DNA of 5,777 nt from Desulfobulbus sp. (GTDB lineage: Bacteria > Desulfobacterota > Desulfobulbia > Desulfobulbales > Desulfobulbaceae): contig JAUWAH010000180.1 of NCBI GenBank assembly GCA_030602145.1, forward strand, positions 1-5,777, read 5' to 3'. The translations under genes were made by a program, and so were the position numbers. Under the pieces are notes generated by a model. It had not been told where the DNA came from. It saw only the letters and a program-made list of their open reading frames with translations, and ran no database searches. How positions within the stretch are numbered: the first letter of the stretch is position 1; every line of letters begins with the position of its first letter. Positions 1 through 5,251 of the stretch are shown here, piece after piece.

Positions 1-830
1 TGGTCAACGACAAGTTGCGGGCGCAGTTCTCGGTGGCGCTGAAACAGTTTTTGATCCTGCTCGATGCCATCCTGCCCAGGGCTGAGGCGCTTTCCTACAT
101 CGGCGACGCCAAGCAGTTGGCCTATATCTATGCCAGAGCGCGCAACCGGTACCGCGATACTGTGGAGTTGGGCAAGGATGTCGGGCAAAAGGTGCGGGCG
201 TTGATTGACGAACACGTTGTTTCCCTTGGCATTGACCCGAAAATTCAACCGCTTGAGCTGACTGATCCCAAATTTGCCAAGTATGCCTCCAGTCAGGGCA
301 GTGACCGGGCCAAGGCCTCGGAAATGGAGCATGCCATCCGCTCACATATCAGGAAACATGCCCAGGAAGACCCGGAACTGCACGCAGCACTTTCCAAGAA
401 ACTGGAACAGGTTCTTAAAAGTTGCGGCCAACATTGGGACGATTTGCTCAAGAAATTGCAGGAAATCATCGATGAAATGACCGGGAAGGAGGAGAAGCAC
501 GATCCCTTAACCGCAGGGCTTCCCGGCTATTGCGCTCCGTTCATGCGGCTGGTGGCTGCCGCCCATACTGATCCCGGCAAACCGCTCACGGAAGAAAAGG
601 TGAAGGCCTTGCAGACATTGACCGGTGAGGTGGTGGCCGTAATGGCTACCGAAATTCAAGAGAACCGCGATTTATGGGCTCCGCGCAAGGCCGCAGACCA
701 GGATGCTTTGAATACGGAGGTCTTCACGCAGTTGGTCAATGCCGGCATGGACCAGGAAAGGGCAGGCATTTTGGCCGACAAACTGCTGGCAACCGCCAAG
801 GCAAACACCAGCAAATTGATGGTGATATGA
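1..830 (+). CDS. hsdR: Type I restriction enzyme R subunit (HsdR), C-terminal part
   Basis: This is the 3' end of a larger gene. The frame is open from base 3 with no required start, so the true N-terminus lies upstream. The 275 visible residues form a mostly helical, charged region that fits the C-terminal helical domain of the HindI-like HsdR family (T1RH-like_C/DUF3387). Recognisable parts are the FLILLDAILPRAEALSYIG stretch at the left edge, YIYARARNRYRD near residue 45, the EMEHAIRSHIRKHAQEDPEL segment, and WDDLLKKLQEIIDEM. In the family, the nuclease and the DEAD-like translocase domains lie N-terminal to this region; none is visible here. HsdR is the ATP-driven translocating and cleaving subunit that works with HsdM and HsdS. 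The stop codon at 828-830 overlaps the next gene's start. Base composition is near 50% GC in sampled lines, below the right-hand genes, as expected of transferred defence DNA. The family call is from sequence style, not a search. Confidence 0.82.
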   Translation, partial: VNDKLRAQFSVALKQFLILLDAILPRAEALSYIGDAKQLAYIYARARNRYRDTVELGKDVGQKVRALIDEHVVSLGIDPKIQPLELTDPKFAKYASSQGSDRAKASEMEHAIRSHIRKHAQEDPELHAALSKKLEQVLKSCGQHWDDLLKKLQEIIDEMTGKEEKHDPLTAGLPGYCAPFMRLVAAAHTDPGKPLTEEKVKALQTLTGEVVAVMATEIQENRDLWAPRKAADQDALNTEVFTQLVNAGMDQERAGILADKLLATAKANTSKLMVI

Positions 831-1528
831 TGCTCACCGTGGACGATCTGCGCTTTGAGTTGAAGCGGAGCGCCCGCCGTACAACCATGCAGATTACTGT
901 GGAACGGGATGGGCAACTCATTCTCATGGCGCCCCCTGACGTTGCCGAAGAACAGTTGAGCGCATTTGTGCGGGAGAAAAAATTCTGGATTTATTCCAAG
1001 CTGGCGGAAAAGGACCGCTTGCAAGCCATTATCCCAAAAAAGCAATTCATCGACGGGGAAGGCTTTCTCTACCTTGGGCGGAGCTATCGCCTGCGATTGG
1101 TCAACGATCTTGATGTGCCCTTGCGGTTGTACCAAGGGCGTTTTCTTCTGCGCCATGATGCCAGTCACGAAGGCAGACAACATTTCATTCGCTGGTACAC
1201 GCATCAGGGGAGGAAGTGGCTTGAAAAGCGTTTAGGTCACTTTACAGGGCGGATGGAAGTGGCTCCAGCCGGAGTCAAGGTGCAAGACCTTGGCTACAGG
1301 TGGGGATCATGCGGGAAAGGTGACTGGCTCTACTTTCATTGGAAAACAATCCTGCTGCCTGCCTACATTGCCGAATATGTGCTGGTACATGAACTCGCCC
1401 ACCTTCACGAGGACAATCATACCCCGCTCTTTTGGAATCGAGTTGGCAGGGTGATGCCGGATTATGAATTGCGCAAGGCCTGGCTGGCTGAACGCGGGAT
1501 AGAGGTTGAGGGGCTTGATGAGGAGTGA
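830..1528 (+). CDS. YgjP/SprT-like zinc metallopeptidase (DUF45, M48-type) linked to hsdR
   Basis: This is a 232-residue protein of the YgjP (DUF45) family. The zinc site is clear: HELAH at residues 187-191 and a third ligand at His197 in the HELAHLHEDNHTPLFW arrangement. The family-specific RWGSC motif is at 157-161, followed by DWLYFHWKTILLP, where most relatives have an NW pair. The N-terminal third (LRFELKRSARRTTMQITVERDG) matches the beta-rich start typical of the family. Two adjacent ATGs occur at 827 and 830. I chose 830 because GGTG at 821-824 is better spaced for it; 827 would add one Met. The hsdR stop TGA is 828-830, so the genes overlap and are probably translationally coupled. 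DUF45 proteins often sit beside this HsdR type; their role there is not settled. E. coli YgjP has also been annotated as a UTP pyrophosphatase, so calling it a protease is a family inference. No signal peptide is seen, so it is cytoplasmic. Confidence 0.85.
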   Translation: MLTVDDLRFELKRSARRTTMQITVERDGQLILMAPPDVAEEQLSAFVREKKFWIYSKLAEKDRLQAIIPKKQFIDGEGFLYLGRSYRLRLVNDLDVPLRLYQGRFLLRHDASHEGRQHFIRWYTHQGRKWLEKRLGHFTGRMEVAPAGVKVQDLGYRWGSCGKGDWLYFHWKTILLPAYIAEYVLVHELAHLHEDNHTPLFWNRVGRVMPDYELRKAWLAERGIEVEGLDEE

Positions 1529-1542
1529 CGACGGAGTAAAAG

Positions 1543-1680
1543 TTGGTTAATCCTCGCGGTCTGTCAGAATGGCAATCATCGCAAGTATCCAACAAAGGAA
1601 TGGGGCTACTCACAGCCGGCGAAAAGGTGATTGAGTATGAGATACAAGGTCGAGAGGGACAGCGTATTGTCAAAATATAA
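1543..1680 (+). pseudogene. Possible remnant of a cold-shock-domain protein
   Basis: This is a 45-codon frame opening with TTG at 1543 behind a GGAG at 1533-1536 and ending with TAA at 1678-1680. The last 35 residues contain SSQVSNKGMGLLTAGEKV followed by EYEIQGREGQ. The spacing S-x-V-x-N-x-G-x-x-x-L-x-x-G-x-K-V with two later glycines resembles the second half of a cold-shock domain (compare the end of CspA). The first half, with the RNA-binding aromatic motifs, is missing. If the resemblance is real, this is a truncated copy. It overlaps the next small ORF in another frame, so at most one is likely to be meaningful. Low certainty; the similarity is from eye alignment only. Confidence 0.22.
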
Positions 1681-1831
1681 TGGCCTGGATCCAGAACCGA
1701 TGGAGCCACTGATGGTGGACGGGGATCCACCGCCGGAGTACCGGTTCAATCAACCGTCTTTGCCACAACCGGTGTCGATGCAGGGCAGCGACCAGTCGGA
1801 CCCGCCGAGGTCTTGCGCTGTTACAGTGTAA
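1637..1831 (+). CDS. Small hypothetical protein, 64 residues
   Basis: I do not recognise this protein. The ATG at 1637 has an AAAGGTGAT-type ribosome binding site at 1623-1630 with reasonable spacing. An in-frame TTG at 1631 would be too close to it. The first 15 residues are charged (MRYKVERDSVLSKYNG); the rest is rich in proline, methionine and acidic residues (for example DPEPMEPLMVDGDPPPEY), without a hydrophobic core or any motif known to me. The stop TAA (1829-1831) lies inside the GTTACAGTGTAAC palindrome that precedes the next gene, so any transcript would run directly into that gene. Against it: the protein is short, disorder-like, and overlaps the cold-shock-like frame. It may be leader DNA with a chance open frame. 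Confidence 0.3.
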   Translation: MRYKVERDSVLSKYNGLDPEPMEPLMVDGDPPPEYRFNQPSLPQPVSMQGSDQSDPPRSCAVTV

Positions 1832-1833
1832 CA
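1819..1833 (+). promoter_or_regulatory. Perfect palindrome, candidate operator upstream of the small DNA-binding gene
   Basis: TGTTACA-G-TGTAACA is a perfect inverted repeat with 7-bp arms around one central base. It ends three bases before the Shine-Dalgarno of the ribbon-helix-helix-like gene. Position and symmetry fit an operator for a small dimeric repressor, most simply autoregulation by that gene's product. The same 13-bp core, GTTACANTGTAAC, occurs again at 2044-2056, which makes chance unlikely. I see no convincing -35/-10 pair in the preceding 60 bp. Binding itself is inferred. Confidence 0.55.
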
Positions 1834-1835
1834 AG

Positions 1836-1846
1836 AAGGAGGTGAT
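1836..1846 (+). promoter_or_regulatory. Near-perfect Shine-Dalgarno
   Basis: AAGGAGGTGAT matches the complement of the 16S rRNA 3' end over 11 bases and stands 3 bases before ATG 1850 (7 bases from GGAGG). It is far stronger than the other ribosome sites in the window. It fixes the start at 1850 and predicts efficient translation of the small DNA-binding protein once transcribed. Confidence 0.8.
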
Positions 1847-1849
1847 ACC

Positions 1850-2062
1850 ATGCCTATGAGCGCGGCAGAGAGACAACGACGATACCGGGAAAAGGCTCTG
1901 CGAGATCCGGATGGAGATCTGTTGACCCGGTTGCAAGTAATGATCGGCCCACATGCAACGGCGAACCTGGAGCGTCTTGTCGGCAAGACCGGCATGAGCA
2001 AACGACAGGTCGTTGAAAAGGCTATCAACGAGTTTGCCAGGGCGTTACAATGTAACGGGTGA
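1850..2062 (+). CDS. Small ribbon-helix-helix-like DNA-binding protein, 70 residues
   Basis: The N-terminus (MSAAERQRRYREKALRDPDG) is strongly basic and helical. The C-terminal half has the order expected of a ribbon-helix-helix fold: a short strand around residues 24-32 (LLTRLQVMI), a helix (ATANLERLVGKTG), the turn MSKRQ, and a second helix (VVEKAINEFARAL). Such CopG/Arc-like dimers bind palindromic operators and are common on plasmids and integrative elements as autorepressors or antitoxins. Two nearly identical palindromes bracket this gene, one before the ribosome site and one inside its last codons, supporting autoregulation. The stop TGA (2060-2062) overlaps an ATG at 2062, so the following 52-codon ORF may be coupled. 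No toxin-like partner is recognisable. A second in-frame ATG at 1856 would remove two residues. The fold is inferred from pattern; the target is unknown. Confidence 0.75.
   Translation: MPMSAAERQRRYREKALRDPDGDLLTRLQVMIGPHATANLERLVGKTGMSKRQVVEKAINEFARALQCNG
2043..2057 (+). promoter_or_regulatory. Second palindrome with the same core, at the 3' end of the small DNA-binding gene
   Basis: CGTTACA-A-TGTAACG is a perfect inverted repeat with 7-bp arms. It shares the core GTTACANTGTAAC with 1819-1833; only the central base and outermost pair differ. It lies inside the last codons of the upstream gene (read LQCNG there) and just ahead of the start at 2062. Centre-to-centre distance to the first copy is 224 bp. 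It could be a second operator controlling the downstream ORF, a partner site for looping, or the other end of a small cassette. Confidence 0.5.
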
Positions 2063-2159
2063 TGAGGAGGTCGAGGTCATATAAACGTGTAGCGCATTCC
2101 CCTGACCGGAAACGGCGGGAGATTTTTTTGTCCTCTTGCGGCAGCAACTTTTTTTTCAA

Positions 2160-2180
2160 AGGTAGCACCGAGGTAGCACC
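2160..2180 (+). repeat. Two tandem AGGTAGCACC repeats, 11-bp period
   Basis: AGGTAGCACC occurs at 2160-2169 and again at 2171-2180 with one base between, so the units are one helical turn apart. They lie about 45 bp from the tRNA 3' end. Short direct repeats in such a place can be arm-type binding sites of a tRNA-integrating recombinase. They also encode GSTEVAP in the plus-strand ORF, so a coding origin cannot be excluded. Confidence 0.5.
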
Positions 2181-2218
2181 AAATAAAAAAGCACTTAGCG
2201 ATTGCTCGCTAAGTGCTT
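2181..2218 (-). terminator. Rho-independent terminator of the tRNA-Lys gene
   Basis: AAGCACTTAGCGA (2189-2201) and its exact reverse complement (2206-2218) form a 13-bp perfect stem with a 4-base loop. On the minus strand the stem is followed by a T-tract (complement of 2185-2190, then ATTT). It lies 7 bp beyond the tRNA CCA end, so it ends the short tRNA transcript. On the plus strand the stem is not followed by a good T run. Confidence 0.9.
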
Positions 2219-2225
2219 GATTTAA

Positions 2226-2301
<76 letters not shown>

Positions 2302-2360
2302 TTATGGGAATTGCAAGAAAAACGGAATCCACGGCCAGCCGGCGGTGAATGCGAGCGCAC

Positions 2361-2389
2361 CTATTAGCATACCCGTACGCCACCGTCAA
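2361..2389 (-). promoter_or_regulatory. Promoter of tRNA-Lys
   Basis: On the minus strand, TTGACG (complement of 2384-2389) is followed after 17 bases by TAATAG (complement of 2361-2366) with an extended TG-n just before it. Initiation would fall near 2354, giving about a 53-nt leader before the tRNA. The strong -35 and ideal spacing support it; the -10 is imperfect. Confidence 0.65.
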
Positions 2390-2478
2390 GAGGGAAGGTT
2401 GGACAAAACCGCATCGATCGGTGGCCTGTCCGCCGGGGAGCCCAGCACCCCAGACCCCCAACCGTCCTGAAATACTTC

Positions 2479-2507
2479 TTGAACTTTCAACGTCGTTCAC
2501 CTACTTT
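2479..2507 (+). promoter_or_regulatory. Possible promoter of the corC-lnt unit
   Basis: TTGAAC (2479-2484), a 17-base spacer and TACTTT (2502-2507) form a weak sigma70-like pair. Initiation near 2514 would leave about 37 nt before ATG 2551. The match is partial (4/6 and 3/6). The rest of the 2302-2550 gap holds only the tRNA promoter, and I see no other signal. Confidence 0.4.
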
Positions 2508-2550
2508 GGATGCATGTTCATGAACCGTGCAAAGGAGAATACAATTCTGT

Positions 2551-3450
2551 ATGGAGACTGTGGAGTCTTCGCCGGCCAGTCCGGCGCCCTCTGGAGAGGA
2601 ACCCCCAAGTAAGTCCTTGTTTGAAAAAGTAAAATCCGCCCTCGGCTTTCGCGGTGCTCCCGATACCACCGAAGAACTGGAACATGAAATCCAGGAACTG
2701 CTGGAGGAAGGCGAGGAACAGGGGTTGATCTCCGTCCATGAGGAGCGGCTGATCAATTCCATCTTCGATTTCCGCGAAACCATCGCCTCCGAGATCATGA
2801 CCCCCTCGGTGGAGATGGTCCGTGCCGAACTGCACACCTCGGTGCCGGACCTCATCCGGCTGATCAACGAGGAAGGCTACACCCGCATCCCCATCTACGA
2901 AGGCACCCCGGACCAGATCGTCGGCATTCTCCATGTCAAGGATCTGCTCCGCATCTGCGCCCGTGCCGCCGACAGCACCATCGATCTCAAGGAATTCCTC
3001 AACCCGGCCACCTTCATTCCGGAATCCAAGCCGATCACCGAACTGCTGCGTGAGTTCCAGTCGAAAAAGATCCACATGGTCATCGTGGTTGATGAGTTCG
3101 GCGGCGTCCGCGGCCTGGTGACCCTGGAGGATGTCATCGAGGAGATCGTCGGCGAGATCGACGACGAGCACGACGACGAGGACAGCGAACTGCGGGTGGT
3201 CGACGAACGGACGGTGATCGTCGACGCCAAGATCGACATCGAGGAGGTGGAGGCCCATTTCCGGGTGAGCCTGCCCGAGGGGCCTTACGAATCGGTGGGC
3301 GGATTCATCATCCACCGGCTGGGCAAGGTGCCCCAGTCCGGCGTGGTGGTCCAGGAGGCCGGCCTGTCCTTCAAGGTGCTCGGCGCCGATCCCCGTCGGA
3401 TCAAAAGCGTGCGTATAGTCCGCAACGATGACACCCAGCCGCAAAGCTGA
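2551..3450 (+). CDS. corC: CorC/HlyC-family CBS-domain protein
   Basis: This 299-residue protein is close to E. coli CorC (YbeX) in length. After a low-complexity N-terminus and LFEKVKSALGF comes an acidic helical segment (EELEHEIQELLEEGEEQGLI). Next are two CBS motifs: the first from about residue 82 (IMTPSVEMV to GILHVKDLL), the second about 145-200, including VVVDEFGG at 179-185 and GLVTLEDVIEEIVGEI. An acidic DDEHDDED lies at 204-211, then a CorC_HlyC domain to about 293. No membrane DUF21 domain is present, so it is the soluble short form. The family is linked to magnesium/cobalt homeostasis; the mechanism is debated. Start: ATG 2551, with AAAGGAGA at 2531-2538 at a long 13-base spacing. 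The in-frame GTG at 2527 lies upstream of that site and is unlikely. It overlaps lnt by 23 nt, the neighbour pair also known from E. coli. Confidence 0.9.
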   Translation: METVESSPASPAPSGEEPPSKSLFEKVKSALGFRGAPDTTEELEHEIQELLEEGEEQGLISVHEERLINSIFDFRETIASEIMTPSVEMVRAELHTSVPDLIRLINEEGYTRIPIYEGTPDQIVGILHVKDLLRICARAADSTIDLKEFLNPATFIPESKPITELLREFQSKKIHMVIVVDEFGGVRGLVTLEDVIEEIVGEIDDEHDDEDSELRVVDERTVIVDAKIDIEEVEAHFRVSLPEGPYESVGGFIIHRLGKVPQSGVVVQEAGLSFKVLGADPRRIKSVRIVRNDDTQPQS

Positions 3451-5023
3451 CGGCGCCTTGGCCCTGCTGGCGGCCGCCCTCGGCTCCGCAGTGCTGCTCG
3501 CCCTGGCCATGCCCGGCCGGGTTGGCTGGTGGCCGCTGCTGTTCGGCGCCCTGGTCCCGCTCCTCCTGTTCACCCTGCATGCCCGGCCCGGCCGGAGTGC
3601 CCTGGCCGGCTTTGTCTTCGGTCTCGTTTACCATCTGGCGCTGCTGTACTGGATATTGATTGTCCTGGGGCGTTATGGCGGCCTGCCGCTCTGGCTGTCG
3701 GTGCCTGCCCTGCTGCTGCTGGCGGCCTACATGGCCTGTTATTCGGCGCTGTTCTGCTGGCTGCTCAGCCGGATTGCCGGCCGCTTCTGGCACCAGGAAC
3801 GCTCGGTGGCCACCCTGGTCTGGTGCGCGCCGGTGATCTGGGTCGGGCTCGATGCGGTTCGCGCCACGCTGCTGACCGGATTTCCCTGGATGGATCTGGG
3901 TTATGGTCTCTTCGGCCAGCCCGGACTGATCCAGGCTGCCGATCTCGGCGGCCATCACCTGATCACCTTCAGCCTGGTGCTGGCCAATGGCCTGGTGGTG
4001 GCCATCCTCGACCGGCAGCGTCGCATCGTCCGCTGGAATCTCCGTCTTGAGCGCCGCCTGCTGCTGGCGGCCATGATTCTGCTCGTTTTTGTCGGCGGCT
4101 ATTCACAGGTCCGCTATCAGGCGGCCGATTCGCTCGCCAACCGTGCCGTCCGCGCCGGGGTGGCGGTGGCTCAGGGCAATATCGACCAGGCGATCAAATG
4201 GTCGCCGGCCGCCAAGGTGGCGACGGTCGACCGGTATGTGCACCTCTCGCGGCAGGTGGTCGATTCCACGGACATCGAGTTGGTGATCTGGCCGGAAACA
4301 GCCCTGCCGTTCTATCCGCAAAGAGATCCCCTGGTCGAACGGGTGAACGTCTTCGCCACCGAACAGAATACCTGGCTGCTGACCGGCGCGCCCCTGTTCA
4401 CCCTTGTGCCGCAGGCGGACGGACCGGACCGGGTCCGCTACTTCAACGGTGCTCTCCTGATCGGTCCCGGTGGCCGGGTCGGCGGCCAGTACGCCAAGCA
4501 GCATCTTGTCCCCTTCGGCGAGTACGTGCCCCTGCGCCGGTTTTTGCCCTTTCTCCAGCCCCTGGTGGTCAATATCGACGATTTTTCACCGGGCCAGGAC
4601 AAGGAGCCGCTGGTCCTGGGGTTGATGAAGCTGGGCGTGCTCATCTGCTACGAGTCGATTTTCCCCGACATAGCCCGCGAGAGCGTCGGCCACGGGGCCA
4701 ACCTGCTGGTCAACATCACCAACGACGCCTGGTACGGCCGGTCGAGTGCGCCGCACCAATCCATGGCCATGGCGGTGTTCCGGGCGGTGGAAAACAAGCG
4801 GGCCCTGATCCGGGCTGCCAACACCGGCATCAGCGGCTTCGTCGATCCTTTCGGCCGAATCGACGGACAAACCGACATCTTTGTCGAGGCGGCGCGCGGT
4901 GGACGGGTGCCGATGCTCGATCTGACCACGGTCTTTCAGCGGGGCGGCCACCGGTTCGGCACCCTCTGCGCCCTGCTGCTGCCCCTGCTGCTGATCACCA
5001 GGCATCGGCGCGACCAGCTCTAG
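3428..5023 (+). CDS. lnt: Apolipoprotein N-acyltransferase
   Basis: This 531-residue inner-membrane enzyme adds the third acyl chain to the N-terminal cysteine of lipoproteins, using phospholipid as donor. E. coli Lnt is 512 residues. Several hydrophobic helices fill the first 235 residues (around 10-28, 34-50, 57-80, 88-115, 127-145, 175-195, 210-228). A nitrilase-like periplasmic domain follows, then a last membrane helix near 508-525. The catalytic triad is visible with E. coli-like spacing: Glu290 in WPETALPF, Lys357 in YAKQHLVPFGEYVP, Cys407 in LICYESIF. Trp258 (QAIKW) and Glu409 also match conserved positions. The signature NITNDAWYG and the RAVENKRALIRAANTGIS region are intact. The ATG at 3428 lies inside the end of corC, so translation is probably coupled. 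The gene is complete and looks functional. Confidence 0.96.
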   Translation: MTPSRKADGALALLAAALGSAVLLALAMPGRVGWWPLLFGALVPLLLFTLHARPGRSALAGFVFGLVYHLALLYWILIVLGRYGGLPLWLSVPALLLLAAYMACYSALFCWLLSRIAGRFWHQERSVATLVWCAPVIWVGLDAVRATLLTGFPWMDLGYGLFGQPGLIQAADLGGHHLITFSLVLANGLVVAILDRQRRIVRWNLRLERRLLLAAMILLVFVGGYSQVRYQAADSLANRAVRAGVAVAQGNIDQAIKWSPAAKVATVDRYVHLSRQVVDSTDIELVIWPETALPFYPQRDPLVERVNVFATEQNTWLLTGAPLFTLVPQADGPDRVRYFNGALLIGPGGRVGGQYAKQHLVPFGEYVPLRRFLPFLQPLVVNIDDFSPGQDKEPLVLGLMKLGVLICYESIFPDIARESVGHGANLLVNITNDAWYGRSSAPHQSMAMAVFRAVENKRALIRAANTGISGFVDPFGRIDGQTDIFVEAARGGRVPMLDLTTVFQRGGHRFGTLCALLLPLLLITRHRRDQL

Positions 5024-5107
5024 CAAACCCTCCTCCGGCCGGCGGCAGACAGCCGGGGCCGAACCCGCCGGCACCAGCAAACAGCACCGCCCTCCGCCTT
5101 TTCCCCC

Positions 5108-5136
5108 TTGAGATGTGGTTCGTTTCTGTTTAGTAT
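5108..5136 (+). promoter_or_regulatory. Promoter of prfB
   Basis: TTGAGA (5108-5113), exactly 17 bases, then TAGTAT (5131-5136) give 5/6 and 4/6 matches to sigma70 boxes. Initiation near 5143 leaves a leader of about 108 nt. It separates prfB from lnt. The 84 bp between lnt and this promoter hold only a GC-rich inverted repeat (5038-5045 with 5065-5072) without a T-tract. Confidence 0.6.
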
Positions 5137-5198
5137 GTCGCTTTTGTTGAAGGGGCAGGGGGGCAGATTCCCCGGCCTCGAAACCAAAACCCACGGCG

Positions 5199-5230
5199 GC
5201 CGGCCTCCGGGCGGCTCGTTTTCTTTTTTG
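5199..5230 (+). promoter_or_regulatory. GC hairpin plus T-rich run in the prfB leader
   Basis: GCCGGCC (5199-5205) and GGGCGGC (5209-5215) can pair with one G-G mismatch around a 3-base loop. A T-rich run (5219-5230) follows. It looks like a weak intrinsic terminator within the prfB leader, between promoter and start codon. An upstream CCGGCC (5172-5177) could pair with GGCCGG (5198-5203) and break this hairpin, the layout of an attenuator. Speculative, given that GC-rich DNA forms such pairs easily. Confidence 0.25.
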
Positions 5231-5251
5231 TTTGTGCAGTGAGGTGCAATC

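Larger units (their letters stand above)
2062..2220 (+). pseudogene. 52-codon ORF resembling a tyrosine integrase C-terminal tail
   Basis: The ATG at 2062 overlaps the preceding gene's stop (TGATG). The frame runs to TGA at 2218-2220. The first part (YKRVAHSPDRKRREIF) recalls the segment around the catalytic-tyrosine end of tyrosine recombinases (Y-x-H-x-SP-x-x-KR-style). The later GSTEVAPNKK recalls the G-T-x-x-AP tails seen in many tRNA-targeting integrases. The stop falls only 5 bp from the encoded CCA end of the tRNA, where an island integrase gene commonly ends. No catalytic Arg-His-Arg region precedes it in frame: there is a TAA at 2053-2055. So it would be a 3' remnant left by a deletion, or a short independent peptide. 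The last codons are also the tRNA terminator hairpin, so part of the frame is constrained by RNA structure. Inference from pattern only. Confidence 0.35.

Noticed and set aside
656..1204. Minus-strand 182-codon frame
   Set aside because: It is antisense to the hsdR end and the metallopeptidase, both recognised by motif.
1676..1681. Perfect TATAAT box
   Set aside because: No -35-like hexamer lies 16-18 bases upstream (AGAGGG there), and TTGTCA at 1667 is far too close. It may be chance in an AT-richer spot.
1850..2220. Toxin-antitoxin pair (regulator as antitoxin, next ORF as toxin)
   Set aside because: The 52-codon ORF shows no RelE, HicA, PIN or similar toxin pattern, and its end is dictated by the tRNA terminator.
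2518..3573. Long minus-strand open frame of 351 codons
   Set aside because: It is the antisense shadow of corC, whose plus-strand frame has clear CBS and CorC_HlyC motifs. The composition is that of reverse-read GC-rich codons.
5038..5072. Inverted repeat after lnt as a terminator
   Set aside because: The 8-bp stem has a 19-base loop and no T-tract, and such pairs are common in GC-rich DNA.
4198..5133. Plus-strand 311-codon frame overlapping lnt
   Set aside because: It is out of frame with the intact lnt triad, is rich in Arg/Gly/Pro with no motifs, and runs through the lnt stop into the prfB promoter.
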